Shown in pieces: positions 36,147 through 45,939 of a DNA stretch of 64,000 nt (positions are counted from its first letter, which is position 1; every line of letters starts with the position of its first letter). The DNA is taken from positions 5,926,501 to 5,990,500 of the forward strand of contig NZ_CP114786.1 of NCBI RefSeq assembly GCF_027359675.1, read 5' to 3'. The notes beneath the pieces were generated by a model. The model saw only the letters and a list, made by a program, of their open reading frames with translations, searched no databases and was not told where the DNA came from. Origin of the DNA: Roseibium sp. Sym1. GTDB lineage: Bacteria > Pseudomonadota > Alphaproteobacteria > Rhizobiales > Stappiaceae. The translations under genes and the position numbers were made by a program.

Positions 36147-37124
36147 ATGATTGGAAGCAAGATGAAGCGGGGCCTGCTGGCCGCCGCGATGACGATCGCC
36201 CTTACCGGCCAGGCCTGGGCGGCCGACCTGAAATGGGCGCATGTCTATGAAGAAGGGTCCAGCTATCACAAGTGGGCGCTCTGGGCCGCCGAGCAGATCA
36301 AGGACAAGACCGACGGCCGCGTGACCATTTCGGTCTTTCCGGCCTCGTCTCTCGGCAAGGAAGCGGAGATCAACGAGGGCCTGACCATCGGCTCCGTCGA
36401 CATGATCTATACCGGTCCCAACTTCGCCGAACGCGACTACGGTCCGATCGCGATTTCCGACTATCCCTTCATGCTGAAGGATTACGATCACTGGAAGGCC
36501 TATCGCGACAGCGACCTGTTCTCGGACCTGTCGGACGGTTACAAGGACGCCACCGGCCACACGGTGATGGGCATCACCTGGTACGGCTACCGGCATGTGA
36601 CCTCGAAATTCCCGATCACCAAGCCGGCCGACATGGAAGGCCTGAAGATCCGCGTGCCGGATTCGCCGCTGATGGTGCTGTTCCCGAATGCCGTGGGCGC
36701 CAACCCGACGCCGATCGCCTTCTCGGAAGTCTACCTCGCCCTGCAGCAGGGTGTCGTCGACGCCCAGGAAAACCCGCTGCCGACCATCAAGTTCAAGAAG
36801 TTCTACGAGGTCCAGTCGAACATCAACCTGACCGGTCATATCGGCAATTCGCTGATTGTCGTGGTCTCCGAGACCGCGATGGGACAACTCGGCGATGACG
36901 CTGCAATCGTGGAAGAAGTCGTCAAGGACGCCCTCGCGCAGAACGCGGACGAAATCTACCAGTCCGAACAGGAACTGGCCGACTGGTTCGTCGAACAGGG
37001 CATCCAGGTGAACGAGGTCGACAAGGCCGCCTTCCAGGCTGCGGTCGCTCCCATCCTGACCGATGAAAGCAAGGTGCCCTACACCCAGGAGCACTATGAG
37101 CGGATGCAGGCCCTCGCTAAATGA
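36147..37124 (+). CDS. TRAP transporter substrate-binding protein (DctP type)
   Basis: The 325-aa product has a signal peptide ending AWA before ADLKWAHVYEEGSSYHKWALWAAEQI. Family landmarks include FPASSLGKEAEINEGL, the ligand-arginine region GLKIRVPDSPLM, and AFSEVYLALQQGVVDAQENP. It is a periplasmic receptor for an organic acid or sugar acid. GGGAGGACAAC precedes the start. Its stop overlaps dctQ by 4 nt. Confidence 0.93.
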   Translation: MIGSKMKRGLLAAAMTIALTGQAWAADLKWAHVYEEGSSYHKWALWAAEQIKDKTDGRVTISVFPASSLGKEAEINEGLTIGSVDMIYTGPNFAERDYGPIAISDYPFMLKDYDHWKAYRDSDLFSDLSDGYKDATGHTVMGITWYGYRHVTSKFPITKPADMEGLKIRVPDSPLMVLFPNAVGANPTPIAFSEVYLALQQGVVDAQENPLPTIKFKKFYEVQSNINLTGHIGNSLIVVVSETAMGQLGDDAAIVEEVVKDALAQNADEIYQSEQELADWFVEQGIQVNEVDKAAFQAAVAPILTDESKVPYTQEHYERMQALAK

Positions 37125-37729
37125 CCAACAGCAGTGAAGCGGTGTCGGAAACCTCCGGGCAGGACACCGCTCCTTCGCAGGAAGGGCGCGCCGATGGCGC
37201 GCCCGATCTGCTCAAGTTCGAAGACAAGGCGACCGACCTGAGCTCCCTGAAGTGGATCGATGCCCCCGGCATCGTCGTCTTCTGGATGCTGGCCGTCGTC
37301 GTTTTCCTGCAGTTCTTCACACGCTATGTGCTCAACGATTCCCTGGCCTGGACGGAAGAGGTGGCGCGCTACCTCCTGATCCTGGTCTGTTTCCTGGGAT
37401 CGATCACCGCCACACGGCGCGGATCACACATCACGCTGGAGTTCCTGTTGCGGCTGCTGCCTGCGCGCATGGCGAAGGTTCTGGCGGTCCTCGCCCAGGC
37501 AATCACCCTGAGTTTCTTCGGCGCGATGACCTGGATCGGCGTGGAGCTGACGCAGAAGACCCGTCAGAAAATGATCTCGCTGCCGATTCCGAAAGCCTGG
37601 ATCTACACGATCTGCGTGGCCGCACTCGCCATCATGACACTTTATTCCATCCTGTGGCTGTGGCGCCGCCTGCGCCAGACACCCGAAGACATCGTCCAGT
37701 CACTGGACGAACACCTGATCAACGATTGA
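37121..37729 (+). CDS. TRAP transporter small permease (DctQ type)
   Basis: The 202-aa product has a hydrophilic N-terminal extension of about 45 residues followed by four helices, with FFTRYVLNDSLAWTEEVARYLLI as the DctQ signature. It partners the DctM subunit encoded 18 nt downstream and is coupled to dctP by an ATGA overlap. Confidence 0.92.
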   Translation: MTNSSEAVSETSGQDTAPSQEGRADGAPDLLKFEDKATDLSSLKWIDAPGIVVFWMLAVVVFLQFFTRYVLNDSLAWTEEVARYLLILVCFLGSITATRRGSHITLEFLLRLLPARMAKVLAVLAQAITLSFFGAMTWIGVELTQKTRQKMISLPIPKAWIYTICVAALAIMTLYSILWLWRRLRQTPEDIVQSLDEHLIND

Positions 37730-37747
37730 ATTCAAGGAATTCCGTGA

Positions 37748-39025
37748 ATGGCCATCGTGCTGATGATCCTTTTCCTGTTTGCGCTGATGATCATCGGCGT
37801 TCCGATCGCCGCAGCCCTCGGACTGGCGTCACTGGCCTTCATTGTCTTTGAAGGCCTGCCTCCGATGATCGTCCTGGCCAACATGGTCAACGGCATCAAT
37901 TCCTTTCCGCTGATCGCGGTTCCCTTCTTTATCCTGGCCGGCAATTTGATGAACTCGGCCGGCATCACCACGCGCATCTTCGCCTTCGCCCGCGCGGCGG
38001 TCGGCTGGATGCATGGCGGACTGGGTCATGTGAATGTCGGTGCGAGTGTCATCTTTGCCGGCATGTCCGGCGCCGCGGTGGCCGATGCCGGCGGGCTGGG
38101 CAACATCGAGATCAAGGCCATGCGGGAATCCGGCTACGACACCGACTTTGCCGTCGGTGTCACGGCAGCCTCCTCCACGATCGGCCCGATCATACCCCCG
38201 TCCCTGCCGCTGGTCATCTACGGGGTCGTTGCGGACGCTTCCATCGGCCAGCTGTTCATGGCCGGAATCGTTCCCGGACTGATGATGGCGCTTGCCCTGA
38301 TGATCATGGTGGCCTGGTATTCGCGCCGGCGGAACTATCCGCGCGATCTGGATTTCAGGTTCTCTCGCCTGGGCAGCACGTTCCTGGATGCGATCCTGCC
38401 GCTGATGACCCCGATGATCATCATCGGCGGCATCATGTTCGGCATCTTCACCCCGACAGAGGCAGCCATCGCTGCGGTCGCCTGGTGTATCTTCCTGGGC
38501 AGCGCGATTTACCGGACGCTGGACTTCAGGAAGATCCTGAAAGTGTCCTTCGAGACGGTGGAAATGACCGCGGCGATCATGCTCATCGTGGCCGCTTCGA
38601 CGATCTTTGCCTGGATCCTGACAGCGAACCAGACGGCACGGCATTTTTCCGAACTCATGATCTCCTTCACGGACAACAAGGTCGCCCTGCTCCTGATCAT
38701 CACGCTGATCGTGCTGGTGATCGGGCTGTTCATGGAAACCATCGCCGCGATCACGATCCTGACACCGGTGTTGCTTCCGGTGGCCGTCAGTCTCGGCATC
38801 GACCCGGTGCATTTCGGGATCATCATGATCCTGAACCTGATGATCGGTCTGCTGACACCCCCGGTCGGCCTTGTCCTTTATGTGTTGTCGAAAGTTGCCC
38901 AGGTGCCGTTCGAGCGATGCGTCACGGCGACCGCACCCTTCCTGGTGCCGCTGGTCACGGTTCTCCTGTTGCTCACCTTCATACCGGCCTTTTCCATGTG
39001 GCTGCCGAGCCTGATCTACAGGTAG
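37748..39025 (+). CDS. TRAP transporter large permease (DctM type)
   Basis: The 425-aa product has about twelve helices: PFFILAGNLMNSAGITTRIFAFA, GASVIFAGMSGAAVADAGGLG, SSTIGPIIPPSLPLVIYGV and LMIGLLTPPVGLVLYVLSKV, all DctM motifs. It is the ion-coupled translocating subunit. AAGGAATTCC precedes the start. An 18-bp stem-loop follows the stop. Confidence 0.94.
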   Translation: MAIVLMILFLFALMIIGVPIAAALGLASLAFIVFEGLPPMIVLANMVNGINSFPLIAVPFFILAGNLMNSAGITTRIFAFARAAVGWMHGGLGHVNVGASVIFAGMSGAAVADAGGLGNIEIKAMRESGYDTDFAVGVTAASSTIGPIIPPSLPLVIYGVVADASIGQLFMAGIVPGLMMALALMIMVAWYSRRRNYPRDLDFRFSRLGSTFLDAILPLMTPMIIIGGIMFGIFTPTEAAIAAVAWCIFLGSAIYRTLDFRKILKVSFETVEMTAAIMLIVAASTIFAWILTANQTARHFSELMISFTDNKVALLLIITLIVLVIGLFMETIAAITILTPVLLPVAVSLGIDPVHFGIIMILNLMIGLLTPPVGLVLYVLSKVAQVPFERCVTATAPFLVPLVTVLLLLTFIPAFSMWLPSLIYR

Positions 39026-39031
39026 TCAAAG

Positions 39032-39071
39032 AAGGAGAACGGAGACATGCCCTCATGTCCCCGTTCTCCTT
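39032..39071 (+). terminator. Stem-loop after dctM
   Basis: An 18-bp stem (one mismatch), beginning AAGGAGAACGG and ending CCGTTCTCCTT, closes on a four-base loop 6 nt after the dctM stop. No T run follows, so it may act as a 3' stabiliser or a rho-assisted terminator. Confidence 0.6.
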
Positions 39072-39175
39072 GAGACGAGATTGCTGCCTCTTCCCCTGAA
39101 ACGCTGTCATTGCCCGGGAAACCATGCTTATCTTGGGTGGCTTTTGAGACGCTCCTCAATTCAGGGATGTTCGAC

Positions 39176-40585
39176 ATGTTCAGGACACGGGCCTTTGCCC
39201 TGACAATTTTCACGGCACTTGCGTTGCCGCAGGCGCCGCTTGCCCAGGAGCCTGCCCCGCCGCTTCAACCCGGTCCGGACGAGGGACTTTTTCTTATCGT
39301 CACCGACATCCATTTCGATCCCTTCGCCAATCCGGCCCTTGTGCCGAAACTTGACAAGAGCCCGGTCGCCGGCTGGTCGGCAATCCTGGGATCGTCGCCC
39401 CCGGACATCGCGGGATACGGAAAGGATGCCGGGTACACCCTGATGCTTTCCGCCCTCGAAACGGCGGCCGCGCAGAACATGACCTATGACTATCTGCTGT
39501 ATACCGGTGACTACCTGAGCCACGACTTCAATGCCAACTACTGGAACAACGCCGGCCCGTCACCGGAAGGCATTTCCGCCTTCGCCATCAAGACCACGCA
39601 ATTTGTCTCCAGGCTCCTTGGCGAGAAATTCGGCGGCATTCCGGTCTACGGCGTCCTCGGCAACGAGGACTCCGCCTGTGGCGACTACAATATCGGTCCG
39701 GACGGCGGCTATCTGGACGGCCTTGCGGAGCAATGGGCCAATCTGAGCGGGCAGCCGGCCCGTTTTGGCGCGTTTCGCTCGGGTGGCTATTACAAGGTTG
39801 CGCATCCGACCATACCGGATCAGGACATCATTGCCCTCAACAGTGTCTTCTGGTCGACGAAATACGCAGACACCTGCAATCCGGATGGCGGCGACCCGGG
39901 CGCTGATGTCATGTCCTGGCTCGACGAACAGCTTTCCCAGACGCGGGACGCCGGCCGGAAAGCGCAGATCCTGATGCATGTTCCCCCGGGGATCGACGCC
40001 CACGACACCGCGCGGGATGCCGGCTCGGGCACCTGCGACGCAACCATCCGGCTCTTCTGGCACGATCACTATCACAGGGACTATCTCGCCCTCATGCACA
40101 AATACGCGGGGACCATCGATTACACGTTCTCGGGCCACACCCATATGGACGGCTTTACCGTCCTCAGGGATGAGAGCGGCCATCCGCTGATGGTCAACAA
40201 GATCAGCCCGTCCGTGAGCCCCAAGTTCGGCAACAATCCGGCATTCTCGGTTTTTCTCTATGACCGCACAAGCGGGGCGCTGAAGGACTCCGTGACGTTC
40301 TATCTGTCGAACCTCGAGACCGCGACAACGGGCGCTGAGCCGGACTGGCAGCTGGAATACGACTACCGCGGCACCTACTCCGTCCCCGACCTGTCGGCTG
40401 AAAGCTTTGCATCGGTGGCGGAAACGCTCGAAGGAAACACGTCGCTGCAGCAGCGTTTCATCGACCTCTACGCCGTGTCGGCGGCCAAAAAGCAGATAAA
40501 TGGCGCGAGCTGGCAGGCCTTTGGCTGCGCTCTCGACGCCGCCAACCGGGATACCTACCAGGCCTGCTACTGCGACAGCAATTGA
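39176..40585 (+). CDS. Secreted acid sphingomyelinase-like phosphodiesterase
   Basis: The 469-aa product has a signal peptide (MFRTRAFALTIFTALALPQAPLAQ). A calcineurin-like metallophosphoesterase domain in the acid-sphingomyelinase order follows: TDIHFDPF, LYTGDYLSHD, GVLGNEDSACG, LMHVPPGID and FSGHTHMDGF. The last two closely match the mammalian enzyme. The usual GNH(E/D) motif reads GNED, so the catalytic-type histidine is Glu. Several cysteines (late CYCDS) suggest disulfides. It should act outside the cytoplasm on phosphodiesters such as sphingomyelin or nucleotide derivatives. The start at 39176 follows AGGGA; 39167 is possible. Confidence 0.82.
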   Translation: MFRTRAFALTIFTALALPQAPLAQEPAPPLQPGPDEGLFLIVTDIHFDPFANPALVPKLDKSPVAGWSAILGSSPPDIAGYGKDAGYTLMLSALETAAAQNMTYDYLLYTGDYLSHDFNANYWNNAGPSPEGISAFAIKTTQFVSRLLGEKFGGIPVYGVLGNEDSACGDYNIGPDGGYLDGLAEQWANLSGQPARFGAFRSGGYYKVAHPTIPDQDIIALNSVFWSTKYADTCNPDGGDPGADVMSWLDEQLSQTRDAGRKAQILMHVPPGIDAHDTARDAGSGTCDATIRLFWHDHYHRDYLALMHKYAGTIDYTFSGHTHMDGFTVLRDESGHPLMVNKISPSVSPKFGNNPAFSVFLYDRTSGALKDSVTFYLSNLETATTGAEPDWQLEYDYRGTYSVPDLSAESFASVAETLEGNTSLQQRFIDLYAVSAAKKQINGASWQAFGCALDAANRDTYQACYCDSN

Positions 40586-40619
40586 GTGTCCCCGAAAGGG
40601 CGTCCGCCGGCACCTGCCC

Positions 40620-41681
40620 TCAGGCCGCCAGACGGCGCCCGTCCGGGTCGAACAGATGCGCCTTGGCGAGATCGAGCGCGATGCCCACAGGTTCACCCGA
40701 CTTCAGCGGAAAATGGCCATGTTCGCGCACGAGCACCTGGCCGAACCCGGGCACATGCGCGTGGATATTGGTATCCGATCCCAGGTGCTCGACCAGTTCC
40801 GCCGTGCCGGACATGTGCGCGGCGTCCGGAGCGACAATGTTGAGGTGCTCGGGGCGCACGCCGAGCTCGTTGGCGTTGGTCTGTCCGTTCGTCAGGCCGA
40901 GCGACAACACGGTGCCGTCCTTGAGGCGGATGCCGTCACTTCCCGGTTCGATTTCCAGGATGTTCATGGTCGGCGAGCCGATGAACTGGGCGACGAACTT
41001 GTTGGCCGGCCGCTCATAAAGGTCCAGGGGCGTGCCGACCTGCTGGATGTCGCCCGCGTTCAGCACCACGATCCTGTCGGCCAGGGTCAAAGCCTCGACC
41101 TGATCATGGGTGACATAGATCATGGTGGACTTGAGGCGCTGGTGCAGGCGCGCGATTTCCAGGCGCATTTCCACGCGCAGGGCCGCGTCGAGGTTGGACA
41201 GCGGTTCGTCGAACAGGAAGGCACTCGGGTCGCGCACGATGGCCCGGCCCATGGCGACGCGCTGGCGCTGGCCGCCGGAAAGCTGTTTGGGCAGCCGCTC
41301 CGTCAGCCTGGTCAGGCCAAGCGTCTGCGCGGCCTGTTGAACCTTGCCGGCACGTTCCTCGTTCGGAGCCTTCCGGATTTCCAGTGAGAACCCCATGTTC
41401 CGGGCCACGTCCATATGCGGGTAGAGCGCGTAGGACTGGAACACCATGGCCATGTCGCGGTCGCGCGGCGGCACTTCGTTCATGCGCTTTCCGTCGACCG
41501 TGAAGTCGCCGCCGGAAATCGGCTCCAGGCCGGCGATCATGCGCAACAGGGTCGACTTGCCGCAACCGGACGGTCCGACGAGGACGATGAATTCGCCGTC
41601 ATCGATGGACAGGTTGATGTCACGCATGACCTCGACCGATCCGTAGGACTTGGCGATGTTGTTGAGCTGGATACGTGCCAT
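40620..41681 (-). CDS. CUT1-type ABC transporter ATP-binding protein (second system)
   Basis: The 353-aa UgpC/MalK-like ATPase has Walker A GPSGCGKST, VFQSYALYPH, LSGGQRQRVAMG, FLFDEPLSNLD, YVTHDQVEAL and a C-terminal TOBE region (LGVRPEHLNIV). The ATG at 41681 is preferred over a TTG one codon earlier. It is the last gene of the six-gene operon running from the GntR gene at 46687 and is convergent with the phosphodiesterase gene. Confidence 0.92.
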   Translation of the reverse strand: MARIQLNNIAKSYGSVEVMRDINLSIDDGEFIVLVGPSGCGKSTLLRMIAGLEPISGGDFTVDGKRMNEVPPRDRDMAMVFQSYALYPHMDVARNMGFSLEIRKAPNEERAGKVQQAAQTLGLTRLTERLPKQLSGGQRQRVAMGRAIVRDPSAFLFDEPLSNLDAALRVEMRLEIARLHQRLKSTMIYVTHDQVEALTLADRIVVLNAGDIQQVGTPLDLYERPANKFVAQFIGSPTMNILEIEPGSDGIRLKDGTVLSLGLTNGQTNANELGVRPEHLNIVAPDAAHMSGTAELVEHLGSDTNIHAHVPGFGQVLVREHGHFPLKSGEPVGIALDLAKAHLFDPDGRRLAA

Positions 41682-41692
41682 CAATGAAGTCC

Positions 41693-42535
41693 CTATCCTT
41701 TGACCGCGCCAGAGGTCAGCCCCTGGACCAGATAGCGCTGGATGAAGATGAAGAAGAGACAGGACGGCACCAGTGCGAGCACCCCGGCGGCCATCATCTG
41801 TCCCCAGTCGACCGAGAACTTCGAGACGAAGGTCAGCAGCCCGACCGGGAAGGTCATGGTGTCGTTGGAATTGATCAGCATGAGCGCGAACAGGAGCTCG
41901 CTCCAGGCCGCCGTGAACACGAAGCCGAGCGTCGCTCCCAGCCCCGGCAGAGTCAGCGGCATGATGATTTTCCTGAGCGCCTCGAAGCGGGTGCAGCCGT
42001 CGATCATGCCGGCTTCCTCCAGGTCCTTCGGAATGCCGTCGAAGAAGGACTGCATCAGGAAGGTGGCGAAGGGTACGTTGAAGGCCGTGTAGACGATGAT
42101 CAGGCTGGTGAGCGAATTCAGGAGCCCGATGGCGGCGACGATCTTGTAGATCGGCGCGATGATCATCAGGAGCGGGAACATCTGGGTGATCAGCATCAGC
42201 GCAATGACCAGCCGCTTGCCGCGGAAATCGAAACGCGAGAACGCATAGCCGGCGGCCGCCGCGACGCAGGTGGTGATCGCTGCCGTGCCCAGCGACACGA
42301 TCAGGCTGTTCCGGAAATAGGCCAGGAAATCCGTTGCCACCAGGACCGTGCTGAAATTCTCGAAGGTGACCCTGCTCGGGAACAGCGCCGTGCCCTCGGT
42401 GTAGATCAGCTTGTCCGGCGTGATCGCGATCTTGGCCAGCCAGTAGAGCGGGAACAGGGCGAAGCCGACATAAAAGGCCAGCGCGAGGTATTTTCCCGTG
42501 ACCGCCAGGGGCGTGCTTCTGCGGAGAGCGCTCAT
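41693..42535 (-). CDS. CUT1 ABC transporter permease (MalG-like, second system)
   Basis: The 280-aa product has six helices, the coupling loop KDLEEAGMIDGCTRFEALRKIIMPLTLPG and the C-terminus GLTSGAVKG. The pair with the MalF-like gene 8 nt upstream forms the membrane channel. Confidence 0.93.
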   Translation of the reverse strand: MSALRRSTPLAVTGKYLALAFYVGFALFPLYWLAKIAITPDKLIYTEGTALFPSRVTFENFSTVLVATDFLAYFRNSLIVSLGTAAITTCVAAAAGYAFSRFDFRGKRLVIALMLITQMFPLLMIIAPIYKIVAAIGLLNSLTSLIIVYTAFNVPFATFLMQSFFDGIPKDLEEAGMIDGCTRFEALRKIIMPLTLPGLGATLGFVFTAAWSELLFALMLINSNDTMTFPVGLLTFVSKFSVDWGQMMAAGVLALVPSCLFFIFIQRYLVQGLTSGAVKG

Positions 42536-42543
42536 GGATGTCC

Positions 42544-43473
42544 TCAGATCTTGACCAGCTTCCTGCGCAGAACCAGCAGGATCACGGCATAGAGCAGCAG
42601 CAGGCCCAGCAGCGCGACGGCGATGGCCGAGGCGTAGCCGAAATCCAGTTTGCGGAAGGCGGTGGTGAAAATGTAGGTCGACAGGATCTGCGTGGAATTG
42701 GCAGGTCCGCCGCCGGTCATGACGAAGATGAGATCGGCGAAGTTCGCGATCCAGATCGTCCTCAGCATGACGGTGATGGCGATCATCGGTGCCAGGAACG
42801 GCAGCGTGATCTTGGTGAAGGTCTGCCAGGCGGTGGCGCCATCGATCTCCGCGGCTTCATAGAGCTCTCCCGGGATCGACTGCAGGGCCGCCAGCAGCGT
42901 GATGGCGAAGAACGGAATGCCGAACCAGACGTTGGCGGTGACCGGGCCCCACATGGCCAGGTTCGGGTCACCGAGGATGTTGAACGGTTCGGACAGGATG
43001 CCGAGCGCGGCCAGCCAGTGCGGCAGCGGACCGATGGTCGGGTTGAACAGCCACGCCCAGGTCAGCGCGGACAGGAAGGTCGGCACGGCCCAGGGCAGGA
43101 ACACCAGCGCCTGCACCAGGCGCTTGCCGTAAAACTGCGTGTTGAGCAGCAAGGCCAGGCCGAGGCCGAGGAAGAACTGGAAGAAGATGGACCCGATGGT
43201 CCACCAGAAGGTGTTGCTCAGCGCCAGCCAGAACTTCCTGTCGCTCCACAGCGCCTGAAAATTCTCGAAACCGACCCAGCCGGTCTGAAAAGGCCTGAGC
43301 AGGTTGACGGCCTGAAAGGCGTAGGAGATCCCGATCACCAGGGGAACCAGCATCACCAGCGCGATCAGGATCAGCGCGGGGGCTATGTAGAGATACGGTT
43401 CCACCATGTAGCGGAAATAGAAGGAGGGTCGCGCCCGGGATTTCCCGGGCGCGACGGAGTCAATCGCGGTCAT
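42544..43473 (-). CDS. CUT1 ABC transporter permease (MalF-like, second system)
   Basis: The 309-aa product begins with a cytoplasmic tail, then a first helix (YLYIAPALILIALVMLVPLVIG), and carries the EAA loop GELYEAAEIDGATAWQTFTKITLPFLAP. Its start overlaps the binding-protein stop (ATGA). Confidence 0.93.
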   Translation of the reverse strand: MTAIDSVAPGKSRARPSFYFRYMVEPYLYIAPALILIALVMLVPLVIGISYAFQAVNLLRPFQTGWVGFENFQALWSDRKFWLALSNTFWWTIGSIFFQFFLGLGLALLLNTQFYGKRLVQALVFLPWAVPTFLSALTWAWLFNPTIGPLPHWLAALGILSEPFNILGDPNLAMWGPVTANVWFGIPFFAITLLAALQSIPGELYEAAEIDGATAWQTFTKITLPFLAPMIAITVMLRTIWIANFADLIFVMTGGGPANSTQILSTYIFTTAFRKLDFGYASAIAVALLGLLLLYAVILLVLRRKLVKI

Positions 43474-44726
43474 TGTGCGGCTTTCCAGCGAGCATATTCA
43501 TCCGTCAGGAACGCGGCCCACTGATCGGCCACTTCCTGCGCGCTGATCTGGCCCAGCAGGGCTTCCTGGCTGGTTTCCAGCGCGATGCTGTCGGCAAAGT
43601 AGCCGAACTGCTCCAGGTAGGTCGGCATGACCGTCGGGACGTATTCCTCGCCGTTCAGGGTCTCGAACCAGCCGGCAAACTGCTCGGTCCTGAAATGCGG
43701 ATCCTGCTCGGCGCCCTCATGGATCGGAATGACACCGACGCGCTTGGCCCATTCCTTGTTGGCTTCAGGGCTGGAGAGATGCGCGATCAGTTTCCAGGAC
43801 AGGTCCTTGTCGGCGGAGGTGTCGAACATGGACCAGCCGGCGAAACCGATGGTCGGGAAGGCCTTGCCGGCCGGGCCGACGGGCATCGGAATGACGGCGA
43901 AGTCTTCCGCATCCATGCGCTCGGACACGGCGATCAGCGCGTCCGGATCCTGGTCGAGGAAGGCGCAGGTGCCGGAATAGAAGCCGGCCACGATCTCGTT
44001 GAAGCCCCAGCTGACGGAGTCCTTCGGCGCGTAGCCGTTCTGGTACATGTCGATCAGGAACTGGATACCTTCCACGGAGCCCGGCTGGTTGAGCGTGCTC
44101 TTGCCGTCCTCGTCGAAGAAGGTGTTGTTGCCGTTCATTGTGGCGGCCATCATGATCCAGCCGTTGAGACCACCCGGCCCGCCGCGCAGGCAGTAGCCGT
44201 ATTTGCCGTCCAGCTCGGACACCGCCTTGGAGGCCGCCATGAAGTCTTCCATGGTGCGCGGAGGTGCGCTGACGCCGGCCTCTTCAAGCAGCTTCTTGTT
44301 GTAGAACAGAGCCCGCAAATAAAAGCCGTAAGGGATCATGCGAGCGGACTTGCCATCCGTCTGGCGCCCCATGTCGAGCGTCTTCTGGGTGAGCGTGGCT
44401 CCGTGTTCCCATTCGGCGATGCGGTCGTTCAGGTCGACCAGCTTGTCCTTGTAGATACCTGCCCACCGGTCGGGCATCTCGACGACATCGGGAATGTCAC
44501 CGCCGGCCACCATGGTGGCGAATTTCTCGAAAGCCTGCCCCCAGGGCAGCGAGACGATCTCGACCTCGGTGCCCGGATTGGCTGCCTCGAAGGCATCGAC
44601 CTGGGCCTGCAGCACCTTTGTGCGTTCCGGGCTGGTGATGACTTCCACCAGTTTCAGCGTCTCGGCGCTGGCGGTCGACCCCGCCATGATCGCCAATGCG
44701 CTTATTGCTCCTATCAGTCCCCTCAT
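43470..44726 (-). CDS. CUT1 ABC transporter solute-binding protein (second system)
   Basis: The 418-aa product has a short signal peptide (MRGLIGAISALAIMAGSTASA). The mature start is ETLKLVEVITSPERTKVLQAQVDAFEAANPG, followed by WAGIYKDKLVDLNDRI and ALFYNKKLLEEAGV typical of family 1 receptors. The opening EVITSPERT differs from ordinary sugar binders. The start at 44726 follows GTGGAGTTGATC. It is preceded by a PLP lyase gene and a GntR gene in the same transcript, which makes a purely sugar substrate less certain. Confidence 0.9.
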   Translation of the reverse strand: MRGLIGAISALAIMAGSTASAETLKLVEVITSPERTKVLQAQVDAFEAANPGTEVEIVSLPWGQAFEKFATMVAGGDIPDVVEMPDRWAGIYKDKLVDLNDRIAEWEHGATLTQKTLDMGRQTDGKSARMIPYGFYLRALFYNKKLLEEAGVSAPPRTMEDFMAASKAVSELDGKYGYCLRGGPGGLNGWIMMAATMNGNNTFFDEDGKSTLNQPGSVEGIQFLIDMYQNGYAPKDSVSWGFNEIVAGFYSGTCAFLDQDPDALIAVSERMDAEDFAVIPMPVGPAGKAFPTIGFAGWSMFDTSADKDLSWKLIAHLSSPEANKEWAKRVGVIPIHEGAEQDPHFRTEQFAGWFETLNGEEYVPTVMPTYLEQFGYFADSIALETSQEALLGQISAQEVADQWAAFLTDEYARWKAAQ

Positions 44727-44769
44727 GATCAACTCCACTTGTTGAAAGGTTTCGCCGTGAATGCGCCGC

Positions 44770-45939
44770 TTATGTCCGGGCGCTTGTGCTCAGGGCCGCC
44801 TCGAAGTCGGCCCAAAGGTCGTTGGGGTCTTCCAGACCCAGGCTCAGGCGCAGGATCCGGTCGGAGACGCCAAAGCGTTGCATTGAATTCTGTTCACCCG
44901 CCTGGGCGAGGCCGATCCGCGTCGGCAGGATCAGGCTTTCGAAGCCGCCCCAGCTCACGCCCAGCCGGAACAGGTTGAGAGCGTCGGCAAGCCGGGGAAT
45001 GTCGACGGTCTCGTCCACTTCGACGGACAGCAGCCCGGAGCGTCCGGTGAGGCCCGGGACATTATTCGGTCCTGGCGACAGGACGGCGGTCACCTTCGGA
45101 TGGGCCGACAGCCGGTCGACGAAGAGATTTGCCGTTTCCTGATGCTGGCGCATGCGCGCGCCGAGTGTCCGCAAGCCTCTCGTCAGCAGAAACGCCTCGA
45201 AGGGCGCCAGCTTGCCACCGAGCAAGGGCAGCGTGAGGTCGCGGATGCGGTCGATCAGCTCCCGGCGCGCGACAACCACGCCGGCAACCGTATCCGAATG
45301 GCCCGACAGGTACTTGGACGCCGAATGCAGAGTGATATCGATCCCAAGGGTCAGCGGGCGCTGGAACAGCGGCGTTGCCCAGGAATTGTCGACTATTGTC
45401 AGCGCACCATGCTGCCTGGCATGGGCGGCAACCGCTGCAAGGTCCATGGTTTCGAACACCACGGAATTGGGACTTTCCAGGTAGGCGAGCTTCACGCCCT
45501 TGAGCAGGTCCGGATCGTTCTGGAAGGCCTCGACCGGATGATAGGCAATGTCGACGCCGAAGGGTCTCAGCAACCGCTCGAACAGCCGGTAGGCGTCCGG
45601 ATAGACATGCTCGACACAGGCAATCCGGTCGCCGGGACGCACGAAAGCCAACACGGCTGAAGAGATCGTCGCCATGCCGGAAGCAAAGCCGACGGCGGCC
45701 TCGCCGTCCTCAGCCTCGGCCATCAGTTTTTCGAAGGCCGCGACCGTCGGGTTCTGGACACGCGTGTAGAGCGGATCGTTTGCGCGCCCGGCCATACGGT
45801 CCTCGAACGCCTGGTAACTGTCGAAGGTGAACAGCGAGGTCTGCACGATCGGTGGGGCGACCGCACCGCCGAAATCGGTGGCGGCCGCGGCCAGCAGGGT
45901 CTCGATCGAATAACCGCCCGGCACAGCGTCAGCCATCAT
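44770..45939 (-). CDS. Cystathionine beta-lyase-like PLP enzyme (Cys/Met metabolism family)
   Basis: The 389-aa fold-type I PLP enzyme has PPIVQTSLFTFD, YTRVQNPTVAAFE, the cofactor-stacking GFASGMATISS, DNSWATPLFQRPL and the Schiff-base lysine in LHSASKYLSGHSDTV. The DNxWATPLFxRPL pattern is that of cystathionine beta-lyases (MetC type), which split C-S bonds to release ammonia and pyruvate; related members act on other beta- or gamma-substituted amino acids. It sits in an operon with an ABC importer and a GntR regulator, so it likely processes the imported compound. The start is 45939 or 45936 (tandem ATGs after AGAGGAAC), overlapping the gntR stop. Confidence 0.85.
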   Translation of the reverse strand: MMADAVPGGYSIETLLAAAATDFGGAVAPPIVQTSLFTFDSYQAFEDRMAGRANDPLYTRVQNPTVAAFEKLMAEAEDGEAAVGFASGMATISSAVLAFVRPGDRIACVEHVYPDAYRLFERLLRPFGVDIAYHPVEAFQNDPDLLKGVKLAYLESPNSVVFETMDLAAVAAHARQHGALTIVDNSWATPLFQRPLTLGIDITLHSASKYLSGHSDTVAGVVVARRELIDRIRDLTLPLLGGKLAPFEAFLLTRGLRTLGARMRQHQETANLFVDRLSAHPKVTAVLSPGPNNVPGLTGRSGLLSVEVDETVDIPRLADALNLFRLGVSWGGFESLILPTRIGLAQAGEQNSMQRFGVSDRILRLSLGLEDPNDLWADFEAALSTSART

